Of a stretch of DNA of 64,000 nucleotides, positions 18,161 to 26,453 are shown in pieces (within the stretch, counting starts at the first letter, position 1; each line of letters starts with the position of its first letter). The notes below the pieces were generated by a model that was not told the DNA's origin, ran no database searches, and saw only the letters and a list, made by a program, of their open reading frames with translations. The stretch lies in the NCBI RefSeq assembly GCF_017742245.1, contig NZ_JAGHKO010000011.1, positions 274,518-338,517 on the forward strand. Direction: 5' to 3'. Position numbers and translations under genes: made by a program. The stretch comes from Niastella soli (GTDB taxonomy: Bacteria > Bacteroidota > Bacteroidia > Chitinophagales > Chitinophagaceae).

Positions 18161-18778
18161 TTATTTTAAACTGTTGATTTCCTTCTGGAGAGTTTCTCTT
18201 TGTGTTTCAGTTAATGAATTCACAAATGCTTTGTACTTATTAATAAATGTTTCGTAGCTAGTGTTATCTGCAATATAGCTTTCTGTATAATTAACACGGG
18301 CTGATTTGCCTTTACATGCATCGTATGCAGTATACAAGCCTTCGGCTGCTTTATATTTACTTTTCAGTAATCTAAAGAGCAGTTGCATCCTTCTGTTATA
18401 GATAGTTATCTTAGGCGAAGATGTTCCGGTTTCTGCACGAGCGGTTGCTGATCTTACCACTCTGCAGTATGCAAATCCAAAGAAACATTGGCAATCGGCA
18501 TATTCTGTCGCAGGATTATAGCAAACGCAACATATCGATAATATACAATTTGCGGAACAAGATACTTTTGGAGGCGTGCAATTGCAAGATAGGCCTCCGC
18601 CACCGTTTTCACTACTTAAATCCAAAGTAGCCAATCTTGCATTTTTGGTCGCTGATGTGGTGTTTTCACTTGTGGTTAATGCAGCGCTTTGAACATCCGT
18701 GCTCTTTTTGGAGCAGCCTATTAATACTGCTACGCCAATAGCCATGGTAGCCAATCCTGAAATGATGATTTTTTTCAT
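18161..18778 (-). CDS. Cysteine-rich lipoprotein, copy B (NVEALA-like layout)
   Basis: A 205-residue paralogue of the neighbouring lipoprotein, first in the - strand cluster. It has the same signal peptide and lipobox LIGC22, the same NARLATLDLSSENGGGG boundary, and the same ten-Cys pattern (CNC, SC, NC, ICCVC, CQC, YC) plus a later Cys in DACKGK. The residues between the cysteines have diverged (KVSCSANCILSICC against ASCAADCWFGSCC). The spacing from the second to the third Cys is one or two residues shorter. The shared C-terminal helix region has KSARVNYTE and FINKYKAF. Conserved cysteines with variable text between them suggest disulfide scaffolds presenting variable loops. No function is known to me. 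Confidence 0.8.
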   Translation of the reverse strand: MKKIIISGLATMAIGVAVLIGCSKKSTDVQSAALTTSENTTSATKNARLATLDLSSENGGGGLSCNCTPPKVSCSANCILSICCVCYNPATEYADCQCFFGFAYCRVVRSATARAETGTSSPKITIYNRRMQLLFRLLKSKYKAAEGLYTAYDACKGKSARVNYTESYIADNTSYETFINKYKAFVNSLTETQRETLQKEINSLK

Positions 18779-18934
18779 GTTGATAAAGTTATTTAATGTG
18801 AATATTGATGGTAACGTGCTTGTTTAAAGGATACGCATGGAGGATCCTTACATTTCATTAAGAATGTATTCAGGGTTAAAAAATAATATATGTGTTTGGC
18901 AGGATTGTATCGCCAATATAAATACGGGAAATGT

Positions 18935-19005
18935 CAGGCGTATGGCCTGCAAAGAAAAGTAAAGGATGTTATTTTATAAGTTACCGGGAAGTGTTGGCAA
19001 ATATA
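18935..19005 (-). promoter_or_regulatory. Putative promoter and leader hairpin of lipoprotein copy B
   Basis: The -7-like TATATTTG is at 18998-19005 on the minus strand. The leader hairpin CAGGC-GTATG-GCCTG is at 18935-18949. Compared with copy A the loop has gained one base while the stem is intact. Confidence 0.4.
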
Positions 19006-19166
19006 GGGAATTATAAATCAGTTGTTCATGACAGTTATTGTATTCCCAGGTGAATAAAAATATTTTGATATCAGATATGCATTTTAGTTATAATGACAAA
19101 GTAATAGCAAGTGATAAGAATGCGTTTATGTTTTAATATGAGCCGCTTATTTAACATGTCAGCAAT

Positions 19167-19197
19167 TTTGATTGCAATTAATAAGCGTTTAGCTTTG
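19167..19197 (+). promoter_or_regulatory. Bacteroidota-type promoter of the transglutaminase-like gene
   Basis: TTTG (19167-19170), a 19-nt spacer and TAGCTTTG (19190-19197) match the TTTG-N19-TAnnTTTG housekeeping promoter. Transcription would start near 19203, leaving a short leader to the ATG at 19226 or 19244. Confidence 0.65.
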
Positions 19198-19225
19198 CAC
19201 GATAACGATTAGCATTAAAAATAAA

Positions 19226-21430
19226 ATGATTTTGAACTTTAAAATGAAGAGTAAAAAGAGGGCGCAAATAAGTTGTCTGTTCCTTATTGTTTGTACTGTC
19301 ATGATGTTGGCCGCGGCGCCGTTAATGGCACAAAGCGGTCCTGAAAAGAATTATCCTACCGGTGTACTTAAATCACTTGCCATGGCCGGTACAAACAGGT
19401 CTGAGTTGGAGAAAGCTATTGCTTTTTATTCCACGAACCCTGACAATGCGCTAAAGCTTAAAGCTGTCTATTATCTTATCGATAATTTAAAATGGCATCC
19501 AGGCTACCATCCGGAGATCCGTCCTGATCCTAATTTTACAAACTTTTTTCGAACAACAGATTCATTGTACTACTGCATTGTAAAAGGTAAAACAGCAGGC
19601 CAAATAGCAGAGCAACCTGTGAAGAGTGAAATAAAAAAGCTAAAAAAATATATTCAGGATACGCTGCGCAAGTGCTTATTTGCCGATCCGGAAATAATAG
19701 TAACCGGTAATCAGGGTGGGGAAGAAATAAAGACCATTAAGGCTGCTTTTTTAATAAGCCACATAGAGAACGCATTTACATTGCGGGCAACATCCCGGTA
19801 TGTAAAAGAATTATCATTTGAGGACTTTTGTGAGTACACAATTGCTTACCGTTTGCTTGATAACTTAAGTTTTAGATGTTCAGGTAAAGATCTAAACCAG
19901 TTCTTTACTAAATACCTGGGCGATGTGAATACAAATGATTTTACGGAAACGATCGCCCGCTACAATACCACGGTTCTTAACTTACGCGATATTTTGGGTA
20001 AATATCCGTTTGAGGCCAGGACTGGATTTGAGGAGTTGTTCTTTTTACCTAAAAATGTGGGCGGATTTGATTGTTTTAATGAAGCGCAATATTGTTATGC
20101 TACACTTAATGCCTGCGGGCTTCCTCTGGGAATACAGCACAATACAGCTTATCAAATGGTGCAGGGTAAACACGCGCTGTGCAACCTGCATCCTGATTTG
20201 GGAGCGTGGGCAAGGTTTAATCCCGCATTCACACTGCCGGTTAAAAAAAACGGACCTTTTGAAAAAATTGAAGGGGCCGGATTGATGAATTTGCTTAGAA
20301 TACATTACGCACCTCAACAGGGCAATCCTGCATCCCTTAAGAACAAAGACGAATATATCCCAGATAATTTGTCGGACCCATGTATTGAAGATGTAACTGA
20401 AAGAACACTATTTACAGTAAAGCTGCCGCTTGATTTTACTAAAAAAACAACCAATAATCTTTGTTACTTAGCTACTTTTAGCAGCGCTACCGGCATTGTG
20501 CCAGTGACATGGGCAGTGATAAATAAGAAAGAGCAGCGGGCTGTATTTCAACATGTGATCCCAGACAGATTATACTTTCCTGTTTATTATGTTGGTGAAG
20601 AGATCCGGCATTTTGGAGCCCCTTTTTTGCTGCGCTACGATAGCACTAAGAATGAAAAATATTCCTTCCGTTATTTTGAAAATGCGTCTTCTGATACTAA
20701 TGCTACTATTGATCTAATACTTACAAAAAAGTTTCCAGACAAACCAAGAATGGTAAAATTAGCCGAAGATTTAGTTGGCACAACAATAGTAGGATACGAT
20801 GAAAACAAACATATTGATACATTGTACACGCTTGACTATGTACCTCAGCCATATCTGCAGGATATAAAGCTTAATAATAAAAAATCTTATAAGACTTATA
20901 GAGTGCAGGCGCCGGCTGCACACCCTCATTTAAATATTTCAAAAATTGAGTTTCTTACTGAGAGTACTTTTTTTTATAAAAACATAAATCCGCCATCCCC
21001 GCTGCCCGTTTTAGCACCGGGTGTAACGGATAGTATTAAAAGCCTTGTGCGGGTTATGGAGGATCCTGATCAAAAAAAACGTGGAGGGACAGCGTATGAT
21101 GGAAATACGGATACAGCGCCCCACGATTATTCTTCTATTACAATAACACTGAATGAACCTCAGGTTATCACAACCATTCGGTTTGAGCCCCGCAATGCGA
21201 ATAATGGTATAGTTCCCCCAAATGAATACTTGCTTCTCTATTGGGATAATGATAAATGGAATTTTTTTGAGGAAGATCCGCAAATAGCCGAGTATAACTA
21301 TGTCTTATTTAAGAATGCACCCAAAAACAAACTGTACTGGCTTAAAAATATTACAGCCGGAATAGAAGAGTTGCCATTTATTGTGGATGAAAAAGGACGG
21401 CAACAGTTTATTTATTTTGATATCAAATGA
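19226..21430 (+). CDS. Secreted transglutaminase-like protein with C-terminal discoidin-like domain
   Basis: A 734-residue exported protein. A signal peptide ends near AAAPLMAQS. The N-terminal third is alpha-helical. A transglutaminase/peptidase-like core follows: GGFDCFNEAQYCYATLNACGLP carries the Cys in the usual Cys-then-helix setting (about 285-305), and His candidates follow in QHNTAY and GKHAL. A beta-rich central part comes next, and a C-terminal jelly-roll (about 605-734) with YDGNTDTAPHDYSSITI and RFEPRN resembles F5/8-type sugar-binding domains. Enzyme activity is not certain because the His/Asp pair cannot be placed by eye. A good promoter lies upstream. The second ATG at 19244 (MKSKK) is an equally good start. 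Confidence 0.65.
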   Translation: MILNFKMKSKKRAQISCLFLIVCTVMMLAAAPLMAQSGPEKNYPTGVLKSLAMAGTNRSELEKAIAFYSTNPDNALKLKAVYYLIDNLKWHPGYHPEIRPDPNFTNFFRTTDSLYYCIVKGKTAGQIAEQPVKSEIKKLKKYIQDTLRKCLFADPEIIVTGNQGGEEIKTIKAAFLISHIENAFTLRATSRYVKELSFEDFCEYTIAYRLLDNLSFRCSGKDLNQFFTKYLGDVNTNDFTETIARYNTTVLNLRDILGKYPFEARTGFEELFFLPKNVGGFDCFNEAQYCYATLNACGLPLGIQHNTAYQMVQGKHALCNLHPDLGAWARFNPAFTLPVKKNGPFEKIEGAGLMNLLRIHYAPQQGNPASLKNKDEYIPDNLSDPCIEDVTERTLFTVKLPLDFTKKTTNNLCYLATFSSATGIVPVTWAVINKKEQRAVFQHVIPDRLYFPVYYVGEEIRHFGAPFLLRYDSTKNEKYSFRYFENASSDTNATIDLILTKKFPDKPRMVKLAEDLVGTTIVGYDENKHIDTLYTLDYVPQPYLQDIKLNNKKSYKTYRVQAPAAHPHLNISKIEFLTESTFFYKNINPPSPLPVLAPGVTDSIKSLVRVMEDPDQKKRGGTAYDGNTDTAPHDYSSITITLNEPQVITTIRFEPRNANNGIVPPNEYLLLYWDNDKWNFFEEDPQIAEYNYVLFKNAPKNKLYWLKNITAGIEELPFIVDEKGRQQFIYFDIK

Positions 21431-21464
21431 TATAATTTGCGAGCAAAGCCGCTTAGGGCGGCTT

Positions 21465-21509
21465 AAAAAACAGAAGCCCTGACGGTATCGTCAGGGCTTT
21501 CTGTTTTTT
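21465..21509. terminator. Bidirectional terminator between convergent genes
   Basis: The stem ACAGAAGCCCTGACG / CGTCAGGGCTTTCTGT (one bulged base) has the loop GTAT and is flanked by A6 and T6 runs. It ends both the transglutaminase-like gene (+) and the permease gene (-). Confidence 0.85.
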
Positions 21510-21531
21510 ATACTTCGGTACTCAATATTTT

Positions 21532-22824
21532 TTATTTTCTTCCCACTTTATAGCCATTGATCGAATAGTACAGGATGTACAAATAACAGGGTAGCATACA
21601 AATAAAGAAAGCCAGGTGGTTGGGGATGCTGTCTTTCAGATTTCCATAAATTAACGGAATGATGGCGCCACCGGCTATACCCATGATCAGCAGGGCCGAA
21701 CCGGTTTTAGTGAATTTGCCCAGCTTGTCAATAGCCAATGGAAAAATGGCAGGCCACATCAATGCATTGGCTAAACCCAACAAGGCTATAAAGGTAATAG
21801 CGGTATATCCTTCTGTGAAAAATGCACCAATAGAAAAAAGAATACCAAGGATGGCAGATGCTTTTAGTGCCACCTGTTGTGAAATGAGTTTGGGAATGGT
21901 GAAAATGCCGGTCACATAACCCACCAACATGGAAATAAGCGTAAATGTTGTAAAATATTTGGTCTTATCGAGCGGCATGCCCATGGCTTTGCCGTAAACG
22001 CCAATAGCATCGCCAGCCATAACTTCTACACCCACATATACAAAGATGCACACGGCGCCCAATAACAGGTGCGGAAATTGCCAGATACTGGTTTTGTTGC
22101 CTGCAGCAGTTGGTTCAGCAGCTGTTTTATCTTCCTCAAGCTGAGGTTCAGGCAGCGGTGATTTCAGTAAGGCAAATGCCAGTATGACCAAAGACACAGC
22201 CAGCACTATATAAGGCATGATCACTTTGCCTGATAATTCGTTCAGCAATTGCTCTTTTTCTACGAGATTGATAGCGGCATCGATCTTTTTTTCCAGCTCG
22301 GTTGCATTGCTTAATAAAATAGCGCTTAAGATCAGCGGACTGATGATCCCGGCTATTTTATTGCAAATACCCATGATGCTGATGCGTTTGGCTGCGCTTT
22401 CAATAGGACCAAGGATACTGATAAAAGGATTGACGGCAGTTTGTAAAAGGGCCAATCCCATACCCTGAACAAACAAACCAGTTAAGAACAACCCAAAGCT
22501 TCTTTCCCTGGCAGCAGGGATGAAAATAACAGAGCCAATGGCCATTACCAGTAAACTTAAAGCCATTCCATTTTTAAAACCTGTTCGTTTAATAATAACT
22601 GACGAGGGGAGGGCCAGAAAAAAATAGGCCATATAAAATGCCGTTGTTACCAGAAATGCCTGACTGCTTTTTAACTGGCATACAAGTGTTAAAAATTGAA
22701 TGAGGCTGCCATTGAGCCAGGTAATAAACCCAAGAATAAAGTACAAAAAGCCAATGATAAAAATGGCCGTTATGTTCGTTCGTTGTGTCGGCATAGGGAT
22801 CTCAAGCGGTTTTGCAGTAGTCAT
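21532..22824 (-). CDS. MFS sugar permease of the FucP/GluP (FHS) family
   Basis: An inner-membrane sugar:H+ symporter of 430 residues with 12 predicted helices. The N-terminal block FFILGFITWLNG-like (here FLYFILGFITWLNGSLI) and the QTAVNPFISILGP segment near 130 are typical of the fucose/glucose/galactose permease family. A charged loop separates the two six-helix halves (EEDKTAAEPTAAGNK near 235). It follows the kinase gene with a 2-bp gap, so transport and phosphorylation of one sugar are coupled. The kinase type points to an N-acetylhexosamine or similar hexose, but the substrate is not fixed by sequence. Confidence 0.85.
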   Translation of the reverse strand: MTTAKPLEIPMPTQRTNITAIFIIGFLYFILGFITWLNGSLIQFLTLVCQLKSSQAFLVTTAFYMAYFFLALPSSVIIKRTGFKNGMALSLLVMAIGSVIFIPAARERSFGLFLTGLFVQGMGLALLQTAVNPFISILGPIESAAKRISIMGICNKIAGIISPLILSAILLSNATELEKKIDAAINLVEKEQLLNELSGKVIMPYIVLAVSLVILAFALLKSPLPEPQLEEDKTAAEPTAAGNKTSIWQFPHLLLGAVCIFVYVGVEVMAGDAIGVYGKAMGMPLDKTKYFTTFTLISMLVGYVTGIFTIPKLISQQVALKASAILGILFSIGAFFTEGYTAITFIALLGLANALMWPAIFPLAIDKLGKFTKTGSALLIMGIAGGAIIPLIYGNLKDSIPNHLAFFICMLPCYLYILYYSINGYKVGRK

Positions 22825-22826
22825 GA

Positions 22827-23885
22827 TTAAATTGTTGAAATGATTTCGTTGAACAAGTTGGATTTTGAATTATACTGTTGTAACAGCACGGCCTGGTTTT
22901 GGGCTCTCATAAAATTATGGCCTTCGTACCGGGCGCCATAATATACGTCATTATTTAAATGATCGGTTAAAAATCGCAGGGCTTGCATATAGATCATGAA
23001 CTGTCCGGCGTATACAAAGTGCTCTTTTTCCGTAGGGGTCAGTTCGAAACGCAATTCTTCCAAATAGCCATGCGCAATAGCGGTAAAAAAGCTATCGCGA
23101 ATAGTAATAAGGGCGAAATTCTTTTCTTCCTCACTGACCGGCGACAAATAAGTACGCATCATATCACCCACGTCGCTGATGAAATAACCCGGCATTACGG
23201 TATCGAGATCGATCACGCACAGTCCCTGGTAGCGACTGTCGAAAAGCACATTGCTGATCTTGGTATCATGGTGTATCACCCGCAGCCGGAAGCTGGGGTT
23301 GTTTTTTATTTGCTCGTAGGTATGTACCAGGGATTGCTGTTGTTCCAAATAGCGGATGAGGTCTGCCGATTCCCTGATACGCTCGGGATTGCCATTGATA
23401 AGGGCTGTGGTAAACTGGTTATATCGTAAAGACAGATCGTGAAACTGCGGAATGGTGATCTTTAAGACCCCGGTATCAAAACCACTCAACAGGTGGGTGA
23501 ACCGGGCAAACTGGCGGGCTGCTTCAAAGGCCTGTTCAGGGGTATTTACCCTGTCAAGGGAATGGGAATTGGGCACAAAGGGAAGAAGCCGGAAGTGTTG
23601 TTGCTGCTCATCCACATATAAGTAATCACCGGTGGTGGTGGGCAGGGCGCCTGCAAACAGGTAGGTAGGGTAGTGCTGTCGCAAATGATTGCCCAGACTG
23701 GTCATGTTTGCGGCTATGTCGAAAGGGTGTTTAAAAACGGCGGAATTGATCTTTTGTAAAATAAAACAATCCTGGCCATTGACCGGGCTCACTTTCCAGG
23801 TGTGGTTAATGAGGCCACTGCCAAAGGGTTCAACGGAATATTGGTCGGGGGTTAGTCCAAAATGGAAGAGTATTTTATTGAACAT
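22827..23885 (-). CDS. APH-family sugar kinase, N-acetylhexosamine 1-kinase-like
   Basis: A 352-residue cytoplasmic kinase of the aminoglycoside-phosphotransferase fold. The catalytic loop is HHDTKISNV with D207 and N212, and the Mg2+ site is IDLD with D226/D228. The N-terminal FGSGLINHTWKV and QKIN (Lys for ATP) match NahK-like anomeric kinases found next to hexose permeases in Bacteroidota. It probably phosphorylates GlcNAc, GalNAc or a related sugar at C1 (family knowledge plus context). It is the first gene of a two-gene unit with the permease. Its promoter lies so close that the mRNA may be leaderless. Confidence 0.8.
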   Translation of the reverse strand: MFNKILFHFGLTPDQYSVEPFGSGLINHTWKVSPVNGQDCFILQKINSAVFKHPFDIAANMTSLGNHLRQHYPTYLFAGALPTTTGDYLYVDEQQQHFRLLPFVPNSHSLDRVNTPEQAFEAARQFARFTHLLSGFDTGVLKITIPQFHDLSLRYNQFTTALINGNPERIRESADLIRYLEQQQSLVHTYEQIKNNPSFRLRVIHHDTKISNVLFDSRYQGLCVIDLDTVMPGYFISDVGDMMRTYLSPVSEEEKNFALITIRDSFFTAIAHGYLEELRFELTPTEKEHFVYAGQFMIYMQALRFLTDHLNNDVYYGARYEGHNFMRAQNQAVLLQQYNSKSNLFNEIISTI

Positions 23886-23890
23886 ACGAT

Positions 23891-23920
23891 CAAACTTACA
23901 GCCTTAAGATTAAAAAGCAA
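23891..23920 (-). promoter_or_regulatory. Bacteroidota-type promoter of the kinase-permease pair
   Basis: On the minus strand, TTG (23918-23920), a 19-nt spacer and TAAGTTTG (23891-23898) match the consensus. The -7 box ends 5 bp before the annotated ATG (23883-23885), which implies a leaderless or very short-leader mRNA. Confidence 0.55.
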
Positions 23921-23944
23921 TACGCAAACGGTTGTGCCATTTTT

Positions 23945-24018
23945 AGGCAATAGGCAATGGGCGAAAGGCGGACGGCAGATGGCAAATGGCAGACGGCAGA
24001 CAGCAGAAGGCAGAAGGG
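23945..24018. repeat. GGCAGAC/GGCAAAT minisatellite, small block
   Basis: Degenerate 7-bp units (GGCAATA, GGCGGAC, GGCAGAT, GGCAAAT, GGCAGAC, CAGAAGG) form a block related to the larger array at 44881. The open frames across it on the minus strand are not taken as genes. Confidence 0.7.
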
Positions 24019-24367
24019 AAGGGATTCTCCGTAGCTAAAGCTTCGCGGGGGAGGCAATAGGTAATGTGGTAAATAAACAGTTATGGCATCTTGCAAGGTG
24101 CAGGTAATTTGGTTATTAGGTTCTTAAGTTGGTAAGTTCTTTGTTGTCGGTCGCCGGTTGAACTTATTTGCGATTCGCAACTAAATTCATTACACCCTTT
24201 CCGCAAATCCCCACAACTTAATAACCCATTAACTTCAAACTTAAGAACCCAGAACTCTGAACGCAATAACTAAATAACCTCTTGAATTGTCAACCCAGTA
24301 TTTAGTAATATATGAAGGGCTTTTTCCCTGTAAGCCCTTATGGTATTACATACATCAGGGAAATATT

Positions 24368-24406
24368 TAGTAAAATATTCCATCATTTCAGTTAAACCTG
24401 ACATTG
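24368..24406 (+). promoter_or_regulatory. Shared 39-bp upstream motif, copy 1
   Basis: A block containing AATATTCCATCATTT, then AAACCTGACATTG. It matches the block at 58382-58420 at 35 of 39 positions, and a weaker copy lies before the SusC gene at 35297. It is about 430 bp upstream of the MaoC start. Its role as a transcription factor site or alternative-sigma promoter is inferred. Confidence 0.5.
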
Positions 24407-24482
24407 ACGTCCCTGGCTAAAATGTGTAGCTTTCCACTTTAAAGCGTTCAGTGTTGGTTATTTAGCAAAAGCAGCAAGGACT

Positions 24483-24497
24483 AGGCGTGCCACGTTG
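24483..24497. promoter_or_regulatory. Palindrome-type operator candidate, site 1
   Basis: AGGCGTGCCACGTTG shares the ten-base core CGTGCCACGT with the perfect palindrome at 24581 (opposite strand). It lies within the leader region of the MaoC operon. Confidence 0.35.
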
Positions 24498-24580
24498 GCC
24501 AGCATTGTTTTTGTATCTACAAACGACAATAATGGCAACAGTTAACAATTACCTGAAGCTCTCAAAAGCGACTGTCTCAT

Positions 24581-24595
24581 AGACGTGGCACGTCT
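24581..24595. promoter_or_regulatory. Palindrome-type operator candidate, site 2
   Basis: AGACGTG-G-CACGTCT is a perfect 7-bp inverted repeat with one central base. It is 98 bp from the related site 1, a distance that would allow looping between two bound repressors. Confidence 0.4.
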
Positions 24596-24836
24596 TTCCA
24601 TCAACTCCGAATGTGATAAAGTCCAGTAGTTCTTAACAGGCATCCGATGGTAACTGGTTGTAAAACGCCTGGTTTCTATTAACGATTGAAATGTTGCTTA
24701 TGAAAAAAATGGTGTCATTTTCTTCATCTGTCCCGCGCAAATGCGGAGCCATTCCGGCCGTTTCATTATGCCGTTCAACATCCCTGGAGTAATTTAAACT
24801 GTTAAATACATAACAAGATAATTTCTAACATCCTAT

Positions 24837-25280
24837 ATGGGTATTACTAAATATTTTGAAGAATTTGAACTGAACGAAAAACGATCAACCGGCGGTCGTA
24901 CGGTCACTGAGACCGATATTGTTATTCATGCCGGCCAGTCGGGCGATTTCTTTCCTCACCATATGGATGAGGAATGGTGCAAGACCCAACCCTTTAAAAA
25001 GCGTATTGCGCACGGTACCCTCATTTTTACCATTGCTGTTGGACAGACCGCAGCAGTGATCAATGAAGTGGCTATGACCTATGGGTACGACCGGCTCCGC
25101 TTTGTAAAGCCTGTTTTTATTGGCGATACCATAAAAGCCACTGTTACTATTTCCGATAAAAAAGATCATAAAAAACCAGGCTTTGGTCTGGTTACCGAAT
25201 TAGTGGAAGTGTTTAATCAACACGGAGAAACGGTGATGGTTTGTGAACACATATTGTTGGTGCATAAAAAAGTAAGTTAG
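24837..25280 (+). CDS. MaoC-like (R)-specific enoyl-CoA hydratase/dehydratase
   Basis: A 147-residue cytoplasmic hot-dog-fold protein. The hydratase motif is [14 protein letters not shown] (about 32-45), with the Asp and His equivalent to the catalytic D-x(4)-H pair, followed by RIAHGTL. Family members add water to or remove it from CoA thioesters. It is first in a + strand run and is followed after 6 bp by an SBP-like protein and then two CoA-transferases, so it probably acts on the CoA thioester these form (inference). The substrate is unknown. Confidence 0.85.
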   Translation: MGITKYFEEFELNEKRSTGGRTVTETDIVIHAGQSGDFFPHHMDEEWCKTQPFKKRIAHGTLIFTIAVGQTAAVINEVAMTYGYDRLRFVKPVFIGDTIKATVTISDKKDHKKPGFGLVTELVEVFNQHGETVMVCEHILLVHKKVS

Positions 25281-25286
25281 GAAGAT

Positions 25287-26453
25287 ATGGCTGAAATTGT
25301 TTTGAATGGAATTACCTGGGGCCACAGCAGAGGCATTACACCCTTATTGGCTGCTGCGCAGCGCTTTTCTGAGCTGAACCCCCACGTGACCATCAACTGG
25401 AAGAAAAGAACATTACAGGAGTTTGCCGATTTCCCGCTTGAAAAGCTGGTAAACGATTACGACCTGTTGATCATCGACCACCCCTGGGTGGGTTGTGCCG
25501 CTGCCACAAACAGCGTATTACCTTTAGATGAATACCTGCCTGCCTCGTATTTGCAAAATCAATGCGCCAATACGGTAGGCGAGTCGCATATAAGCTACTA
25601 TTACGATAACCACCAATGGGCCCTGGCCATCGATGCCGCTACGCCGGCCGCCAGCTATCGCGCCGATCTGTTACAACAAAACAGTGTGGCCGTGCCCGAT
25701 ACCTGGGAGGAATTAATTGCCCTGGCAAAAGCCGGTAAAGTGGCTATTCCGGCAATCCCCATAGATATACTCATGAACTTCTACATGTTCTGTATAGCGT
25801 TGGGCGAAACCCCATTCCAGCATAAAAGTCATGTAGTAAGTACGGAAATTGGCGTGCAGGCATTGCAAACCATGCGTGAGCTGTATTCGCTGATCGATAA
25901 AAAACTGTTTTCCTGTAATCCTATTGGGGTGGCGGAGTTAATGTCAACCACCAATGATTACTGGTATTGTCCGTTTGCTTACTGTTATACCAACTATTCC
26001 AGGTTGGGGTATGCGAAATACCCGCTTACGTATGCCAATCTGGTGCATTTTGGCAACAAGCGGTTACGCAGTACTGTTGGCGGTACCGGATTAGCGGTAT
26101 CATCCTATACCAAACATAAAAAGGAAGCGGTAGATTTTGCAGCCTGGGTGTGTAGTGAAGAGTGCCAGAGCACCTTTTATGTACAACATGGCGGGCAGCC
26201 GGGGCACCTGGCGGCCTGGACGAACAACATGGCCAACCTGCTTACCAATAGTTTTTTCCATACCGTATTACCGGTAATGAAAAATGGGTACATGCGTCCG
26301 CGTTATAATGGGTACCTTCATTTTCAGGACCAGGCCGGCGATCCTGTTCAACAATATTTGTTAAACGGCGGCAACCCCGAAACCGTACTGAAAGAAATTG
26401 ACCGTATTTATCAACATAGCCTTCAAGGCGAAAAAATGAGCTTGTCTATATGA
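25287..26453 (+). CDS. Family 1 extracellular-solute-binding-protein-like protein without signal peptide
   Basis: 388 residues resembling ABC sugar-binding proteins. The first beta strand ([12 protein letters not shown]) begins at once, followed by [30 protein letters not shown], a hinge region [15 protein letters not shown], and [24 protein letters not shown], all usual landmarks of the fold. There is no signal peptide or lipobox, and the 6-bp gap to the MaoC stop leaves no room for one. No ABC permease or ATPase is nearby. It overlaps the CoA-transferase start by 4 bp (ATGA). A cytoplasmic ligand-binding or substrate-handing role is an inference. Confidence 0.75.
   Translation: MAEIVLNGITWGHSRGITPLLAAAQRFSELNPHVTINWKKRTLQEFADFPLEKLVNDYDLLIIDHPWVGCAAATNSVLPLDEYLPASYLQNQCANTVGESHISYYYDNHQWALAIDAATPAASYRADLLQQNSVAVPDTWEELIALAKAGKVAIPAIPIDILMNFYMFCIALGETPFQHKSHVVSTEIGVQALQTMRELYSLIDKKLFSCNPIGVAELMSTTNDYWYCPFAYCYTNYSRLGYAKYPLTYANLVHFGNKRLRSTVGGTGLAVSSYTKHKKEAVDFAAWVCSEECQSTFYVQHGGQPGHLAAWTNNMANLLTNSFFHTVLPVMKNGYMRPRYNGYLHFQDQAGDPVQQYLLNGGNPETVLKEIDRIYQHSLQGEKMSLSI

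Larger units (their letters stand above)
17055..19140. repeat. Tandem ~1-kb duplication holding the two cysteine-rich lipoprotein genes
   Basis: Two direct units with a period of about 1,035 bp, roughly 17055-18110 and 18115-19140. Each contains a terminator hairpin, a lipoprotein gene, a ~210-nt leader and the TATATTTG promoter element. The leader and the signal-peptide region look more alike than the middle of the coding sequence. The block ends at a conserved GCGTTTATGTTTTAATATGA. Confidence 0.8.
24019..24836. other. Long intergenic region upstream of the MaoC operon
   Basis: No gene was recognised. It holds AT-rich filler up to about 24290, a hairpin AAGGGCTT / AAGCCCTT (24315-24339), the shared 39-bp motif (24368-24406) and two copies of a 15-bp palindrome (24483, 24581). 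The long space before the MaoC start suggests a regulated, long-leader promoter region. Confidence 0.5.

Noticed and set aside
24081-24266. Minus-strand frame of 61 codons
   Set aside because: It lies in AT-rich intergenic filler, with no recognisable protein features.
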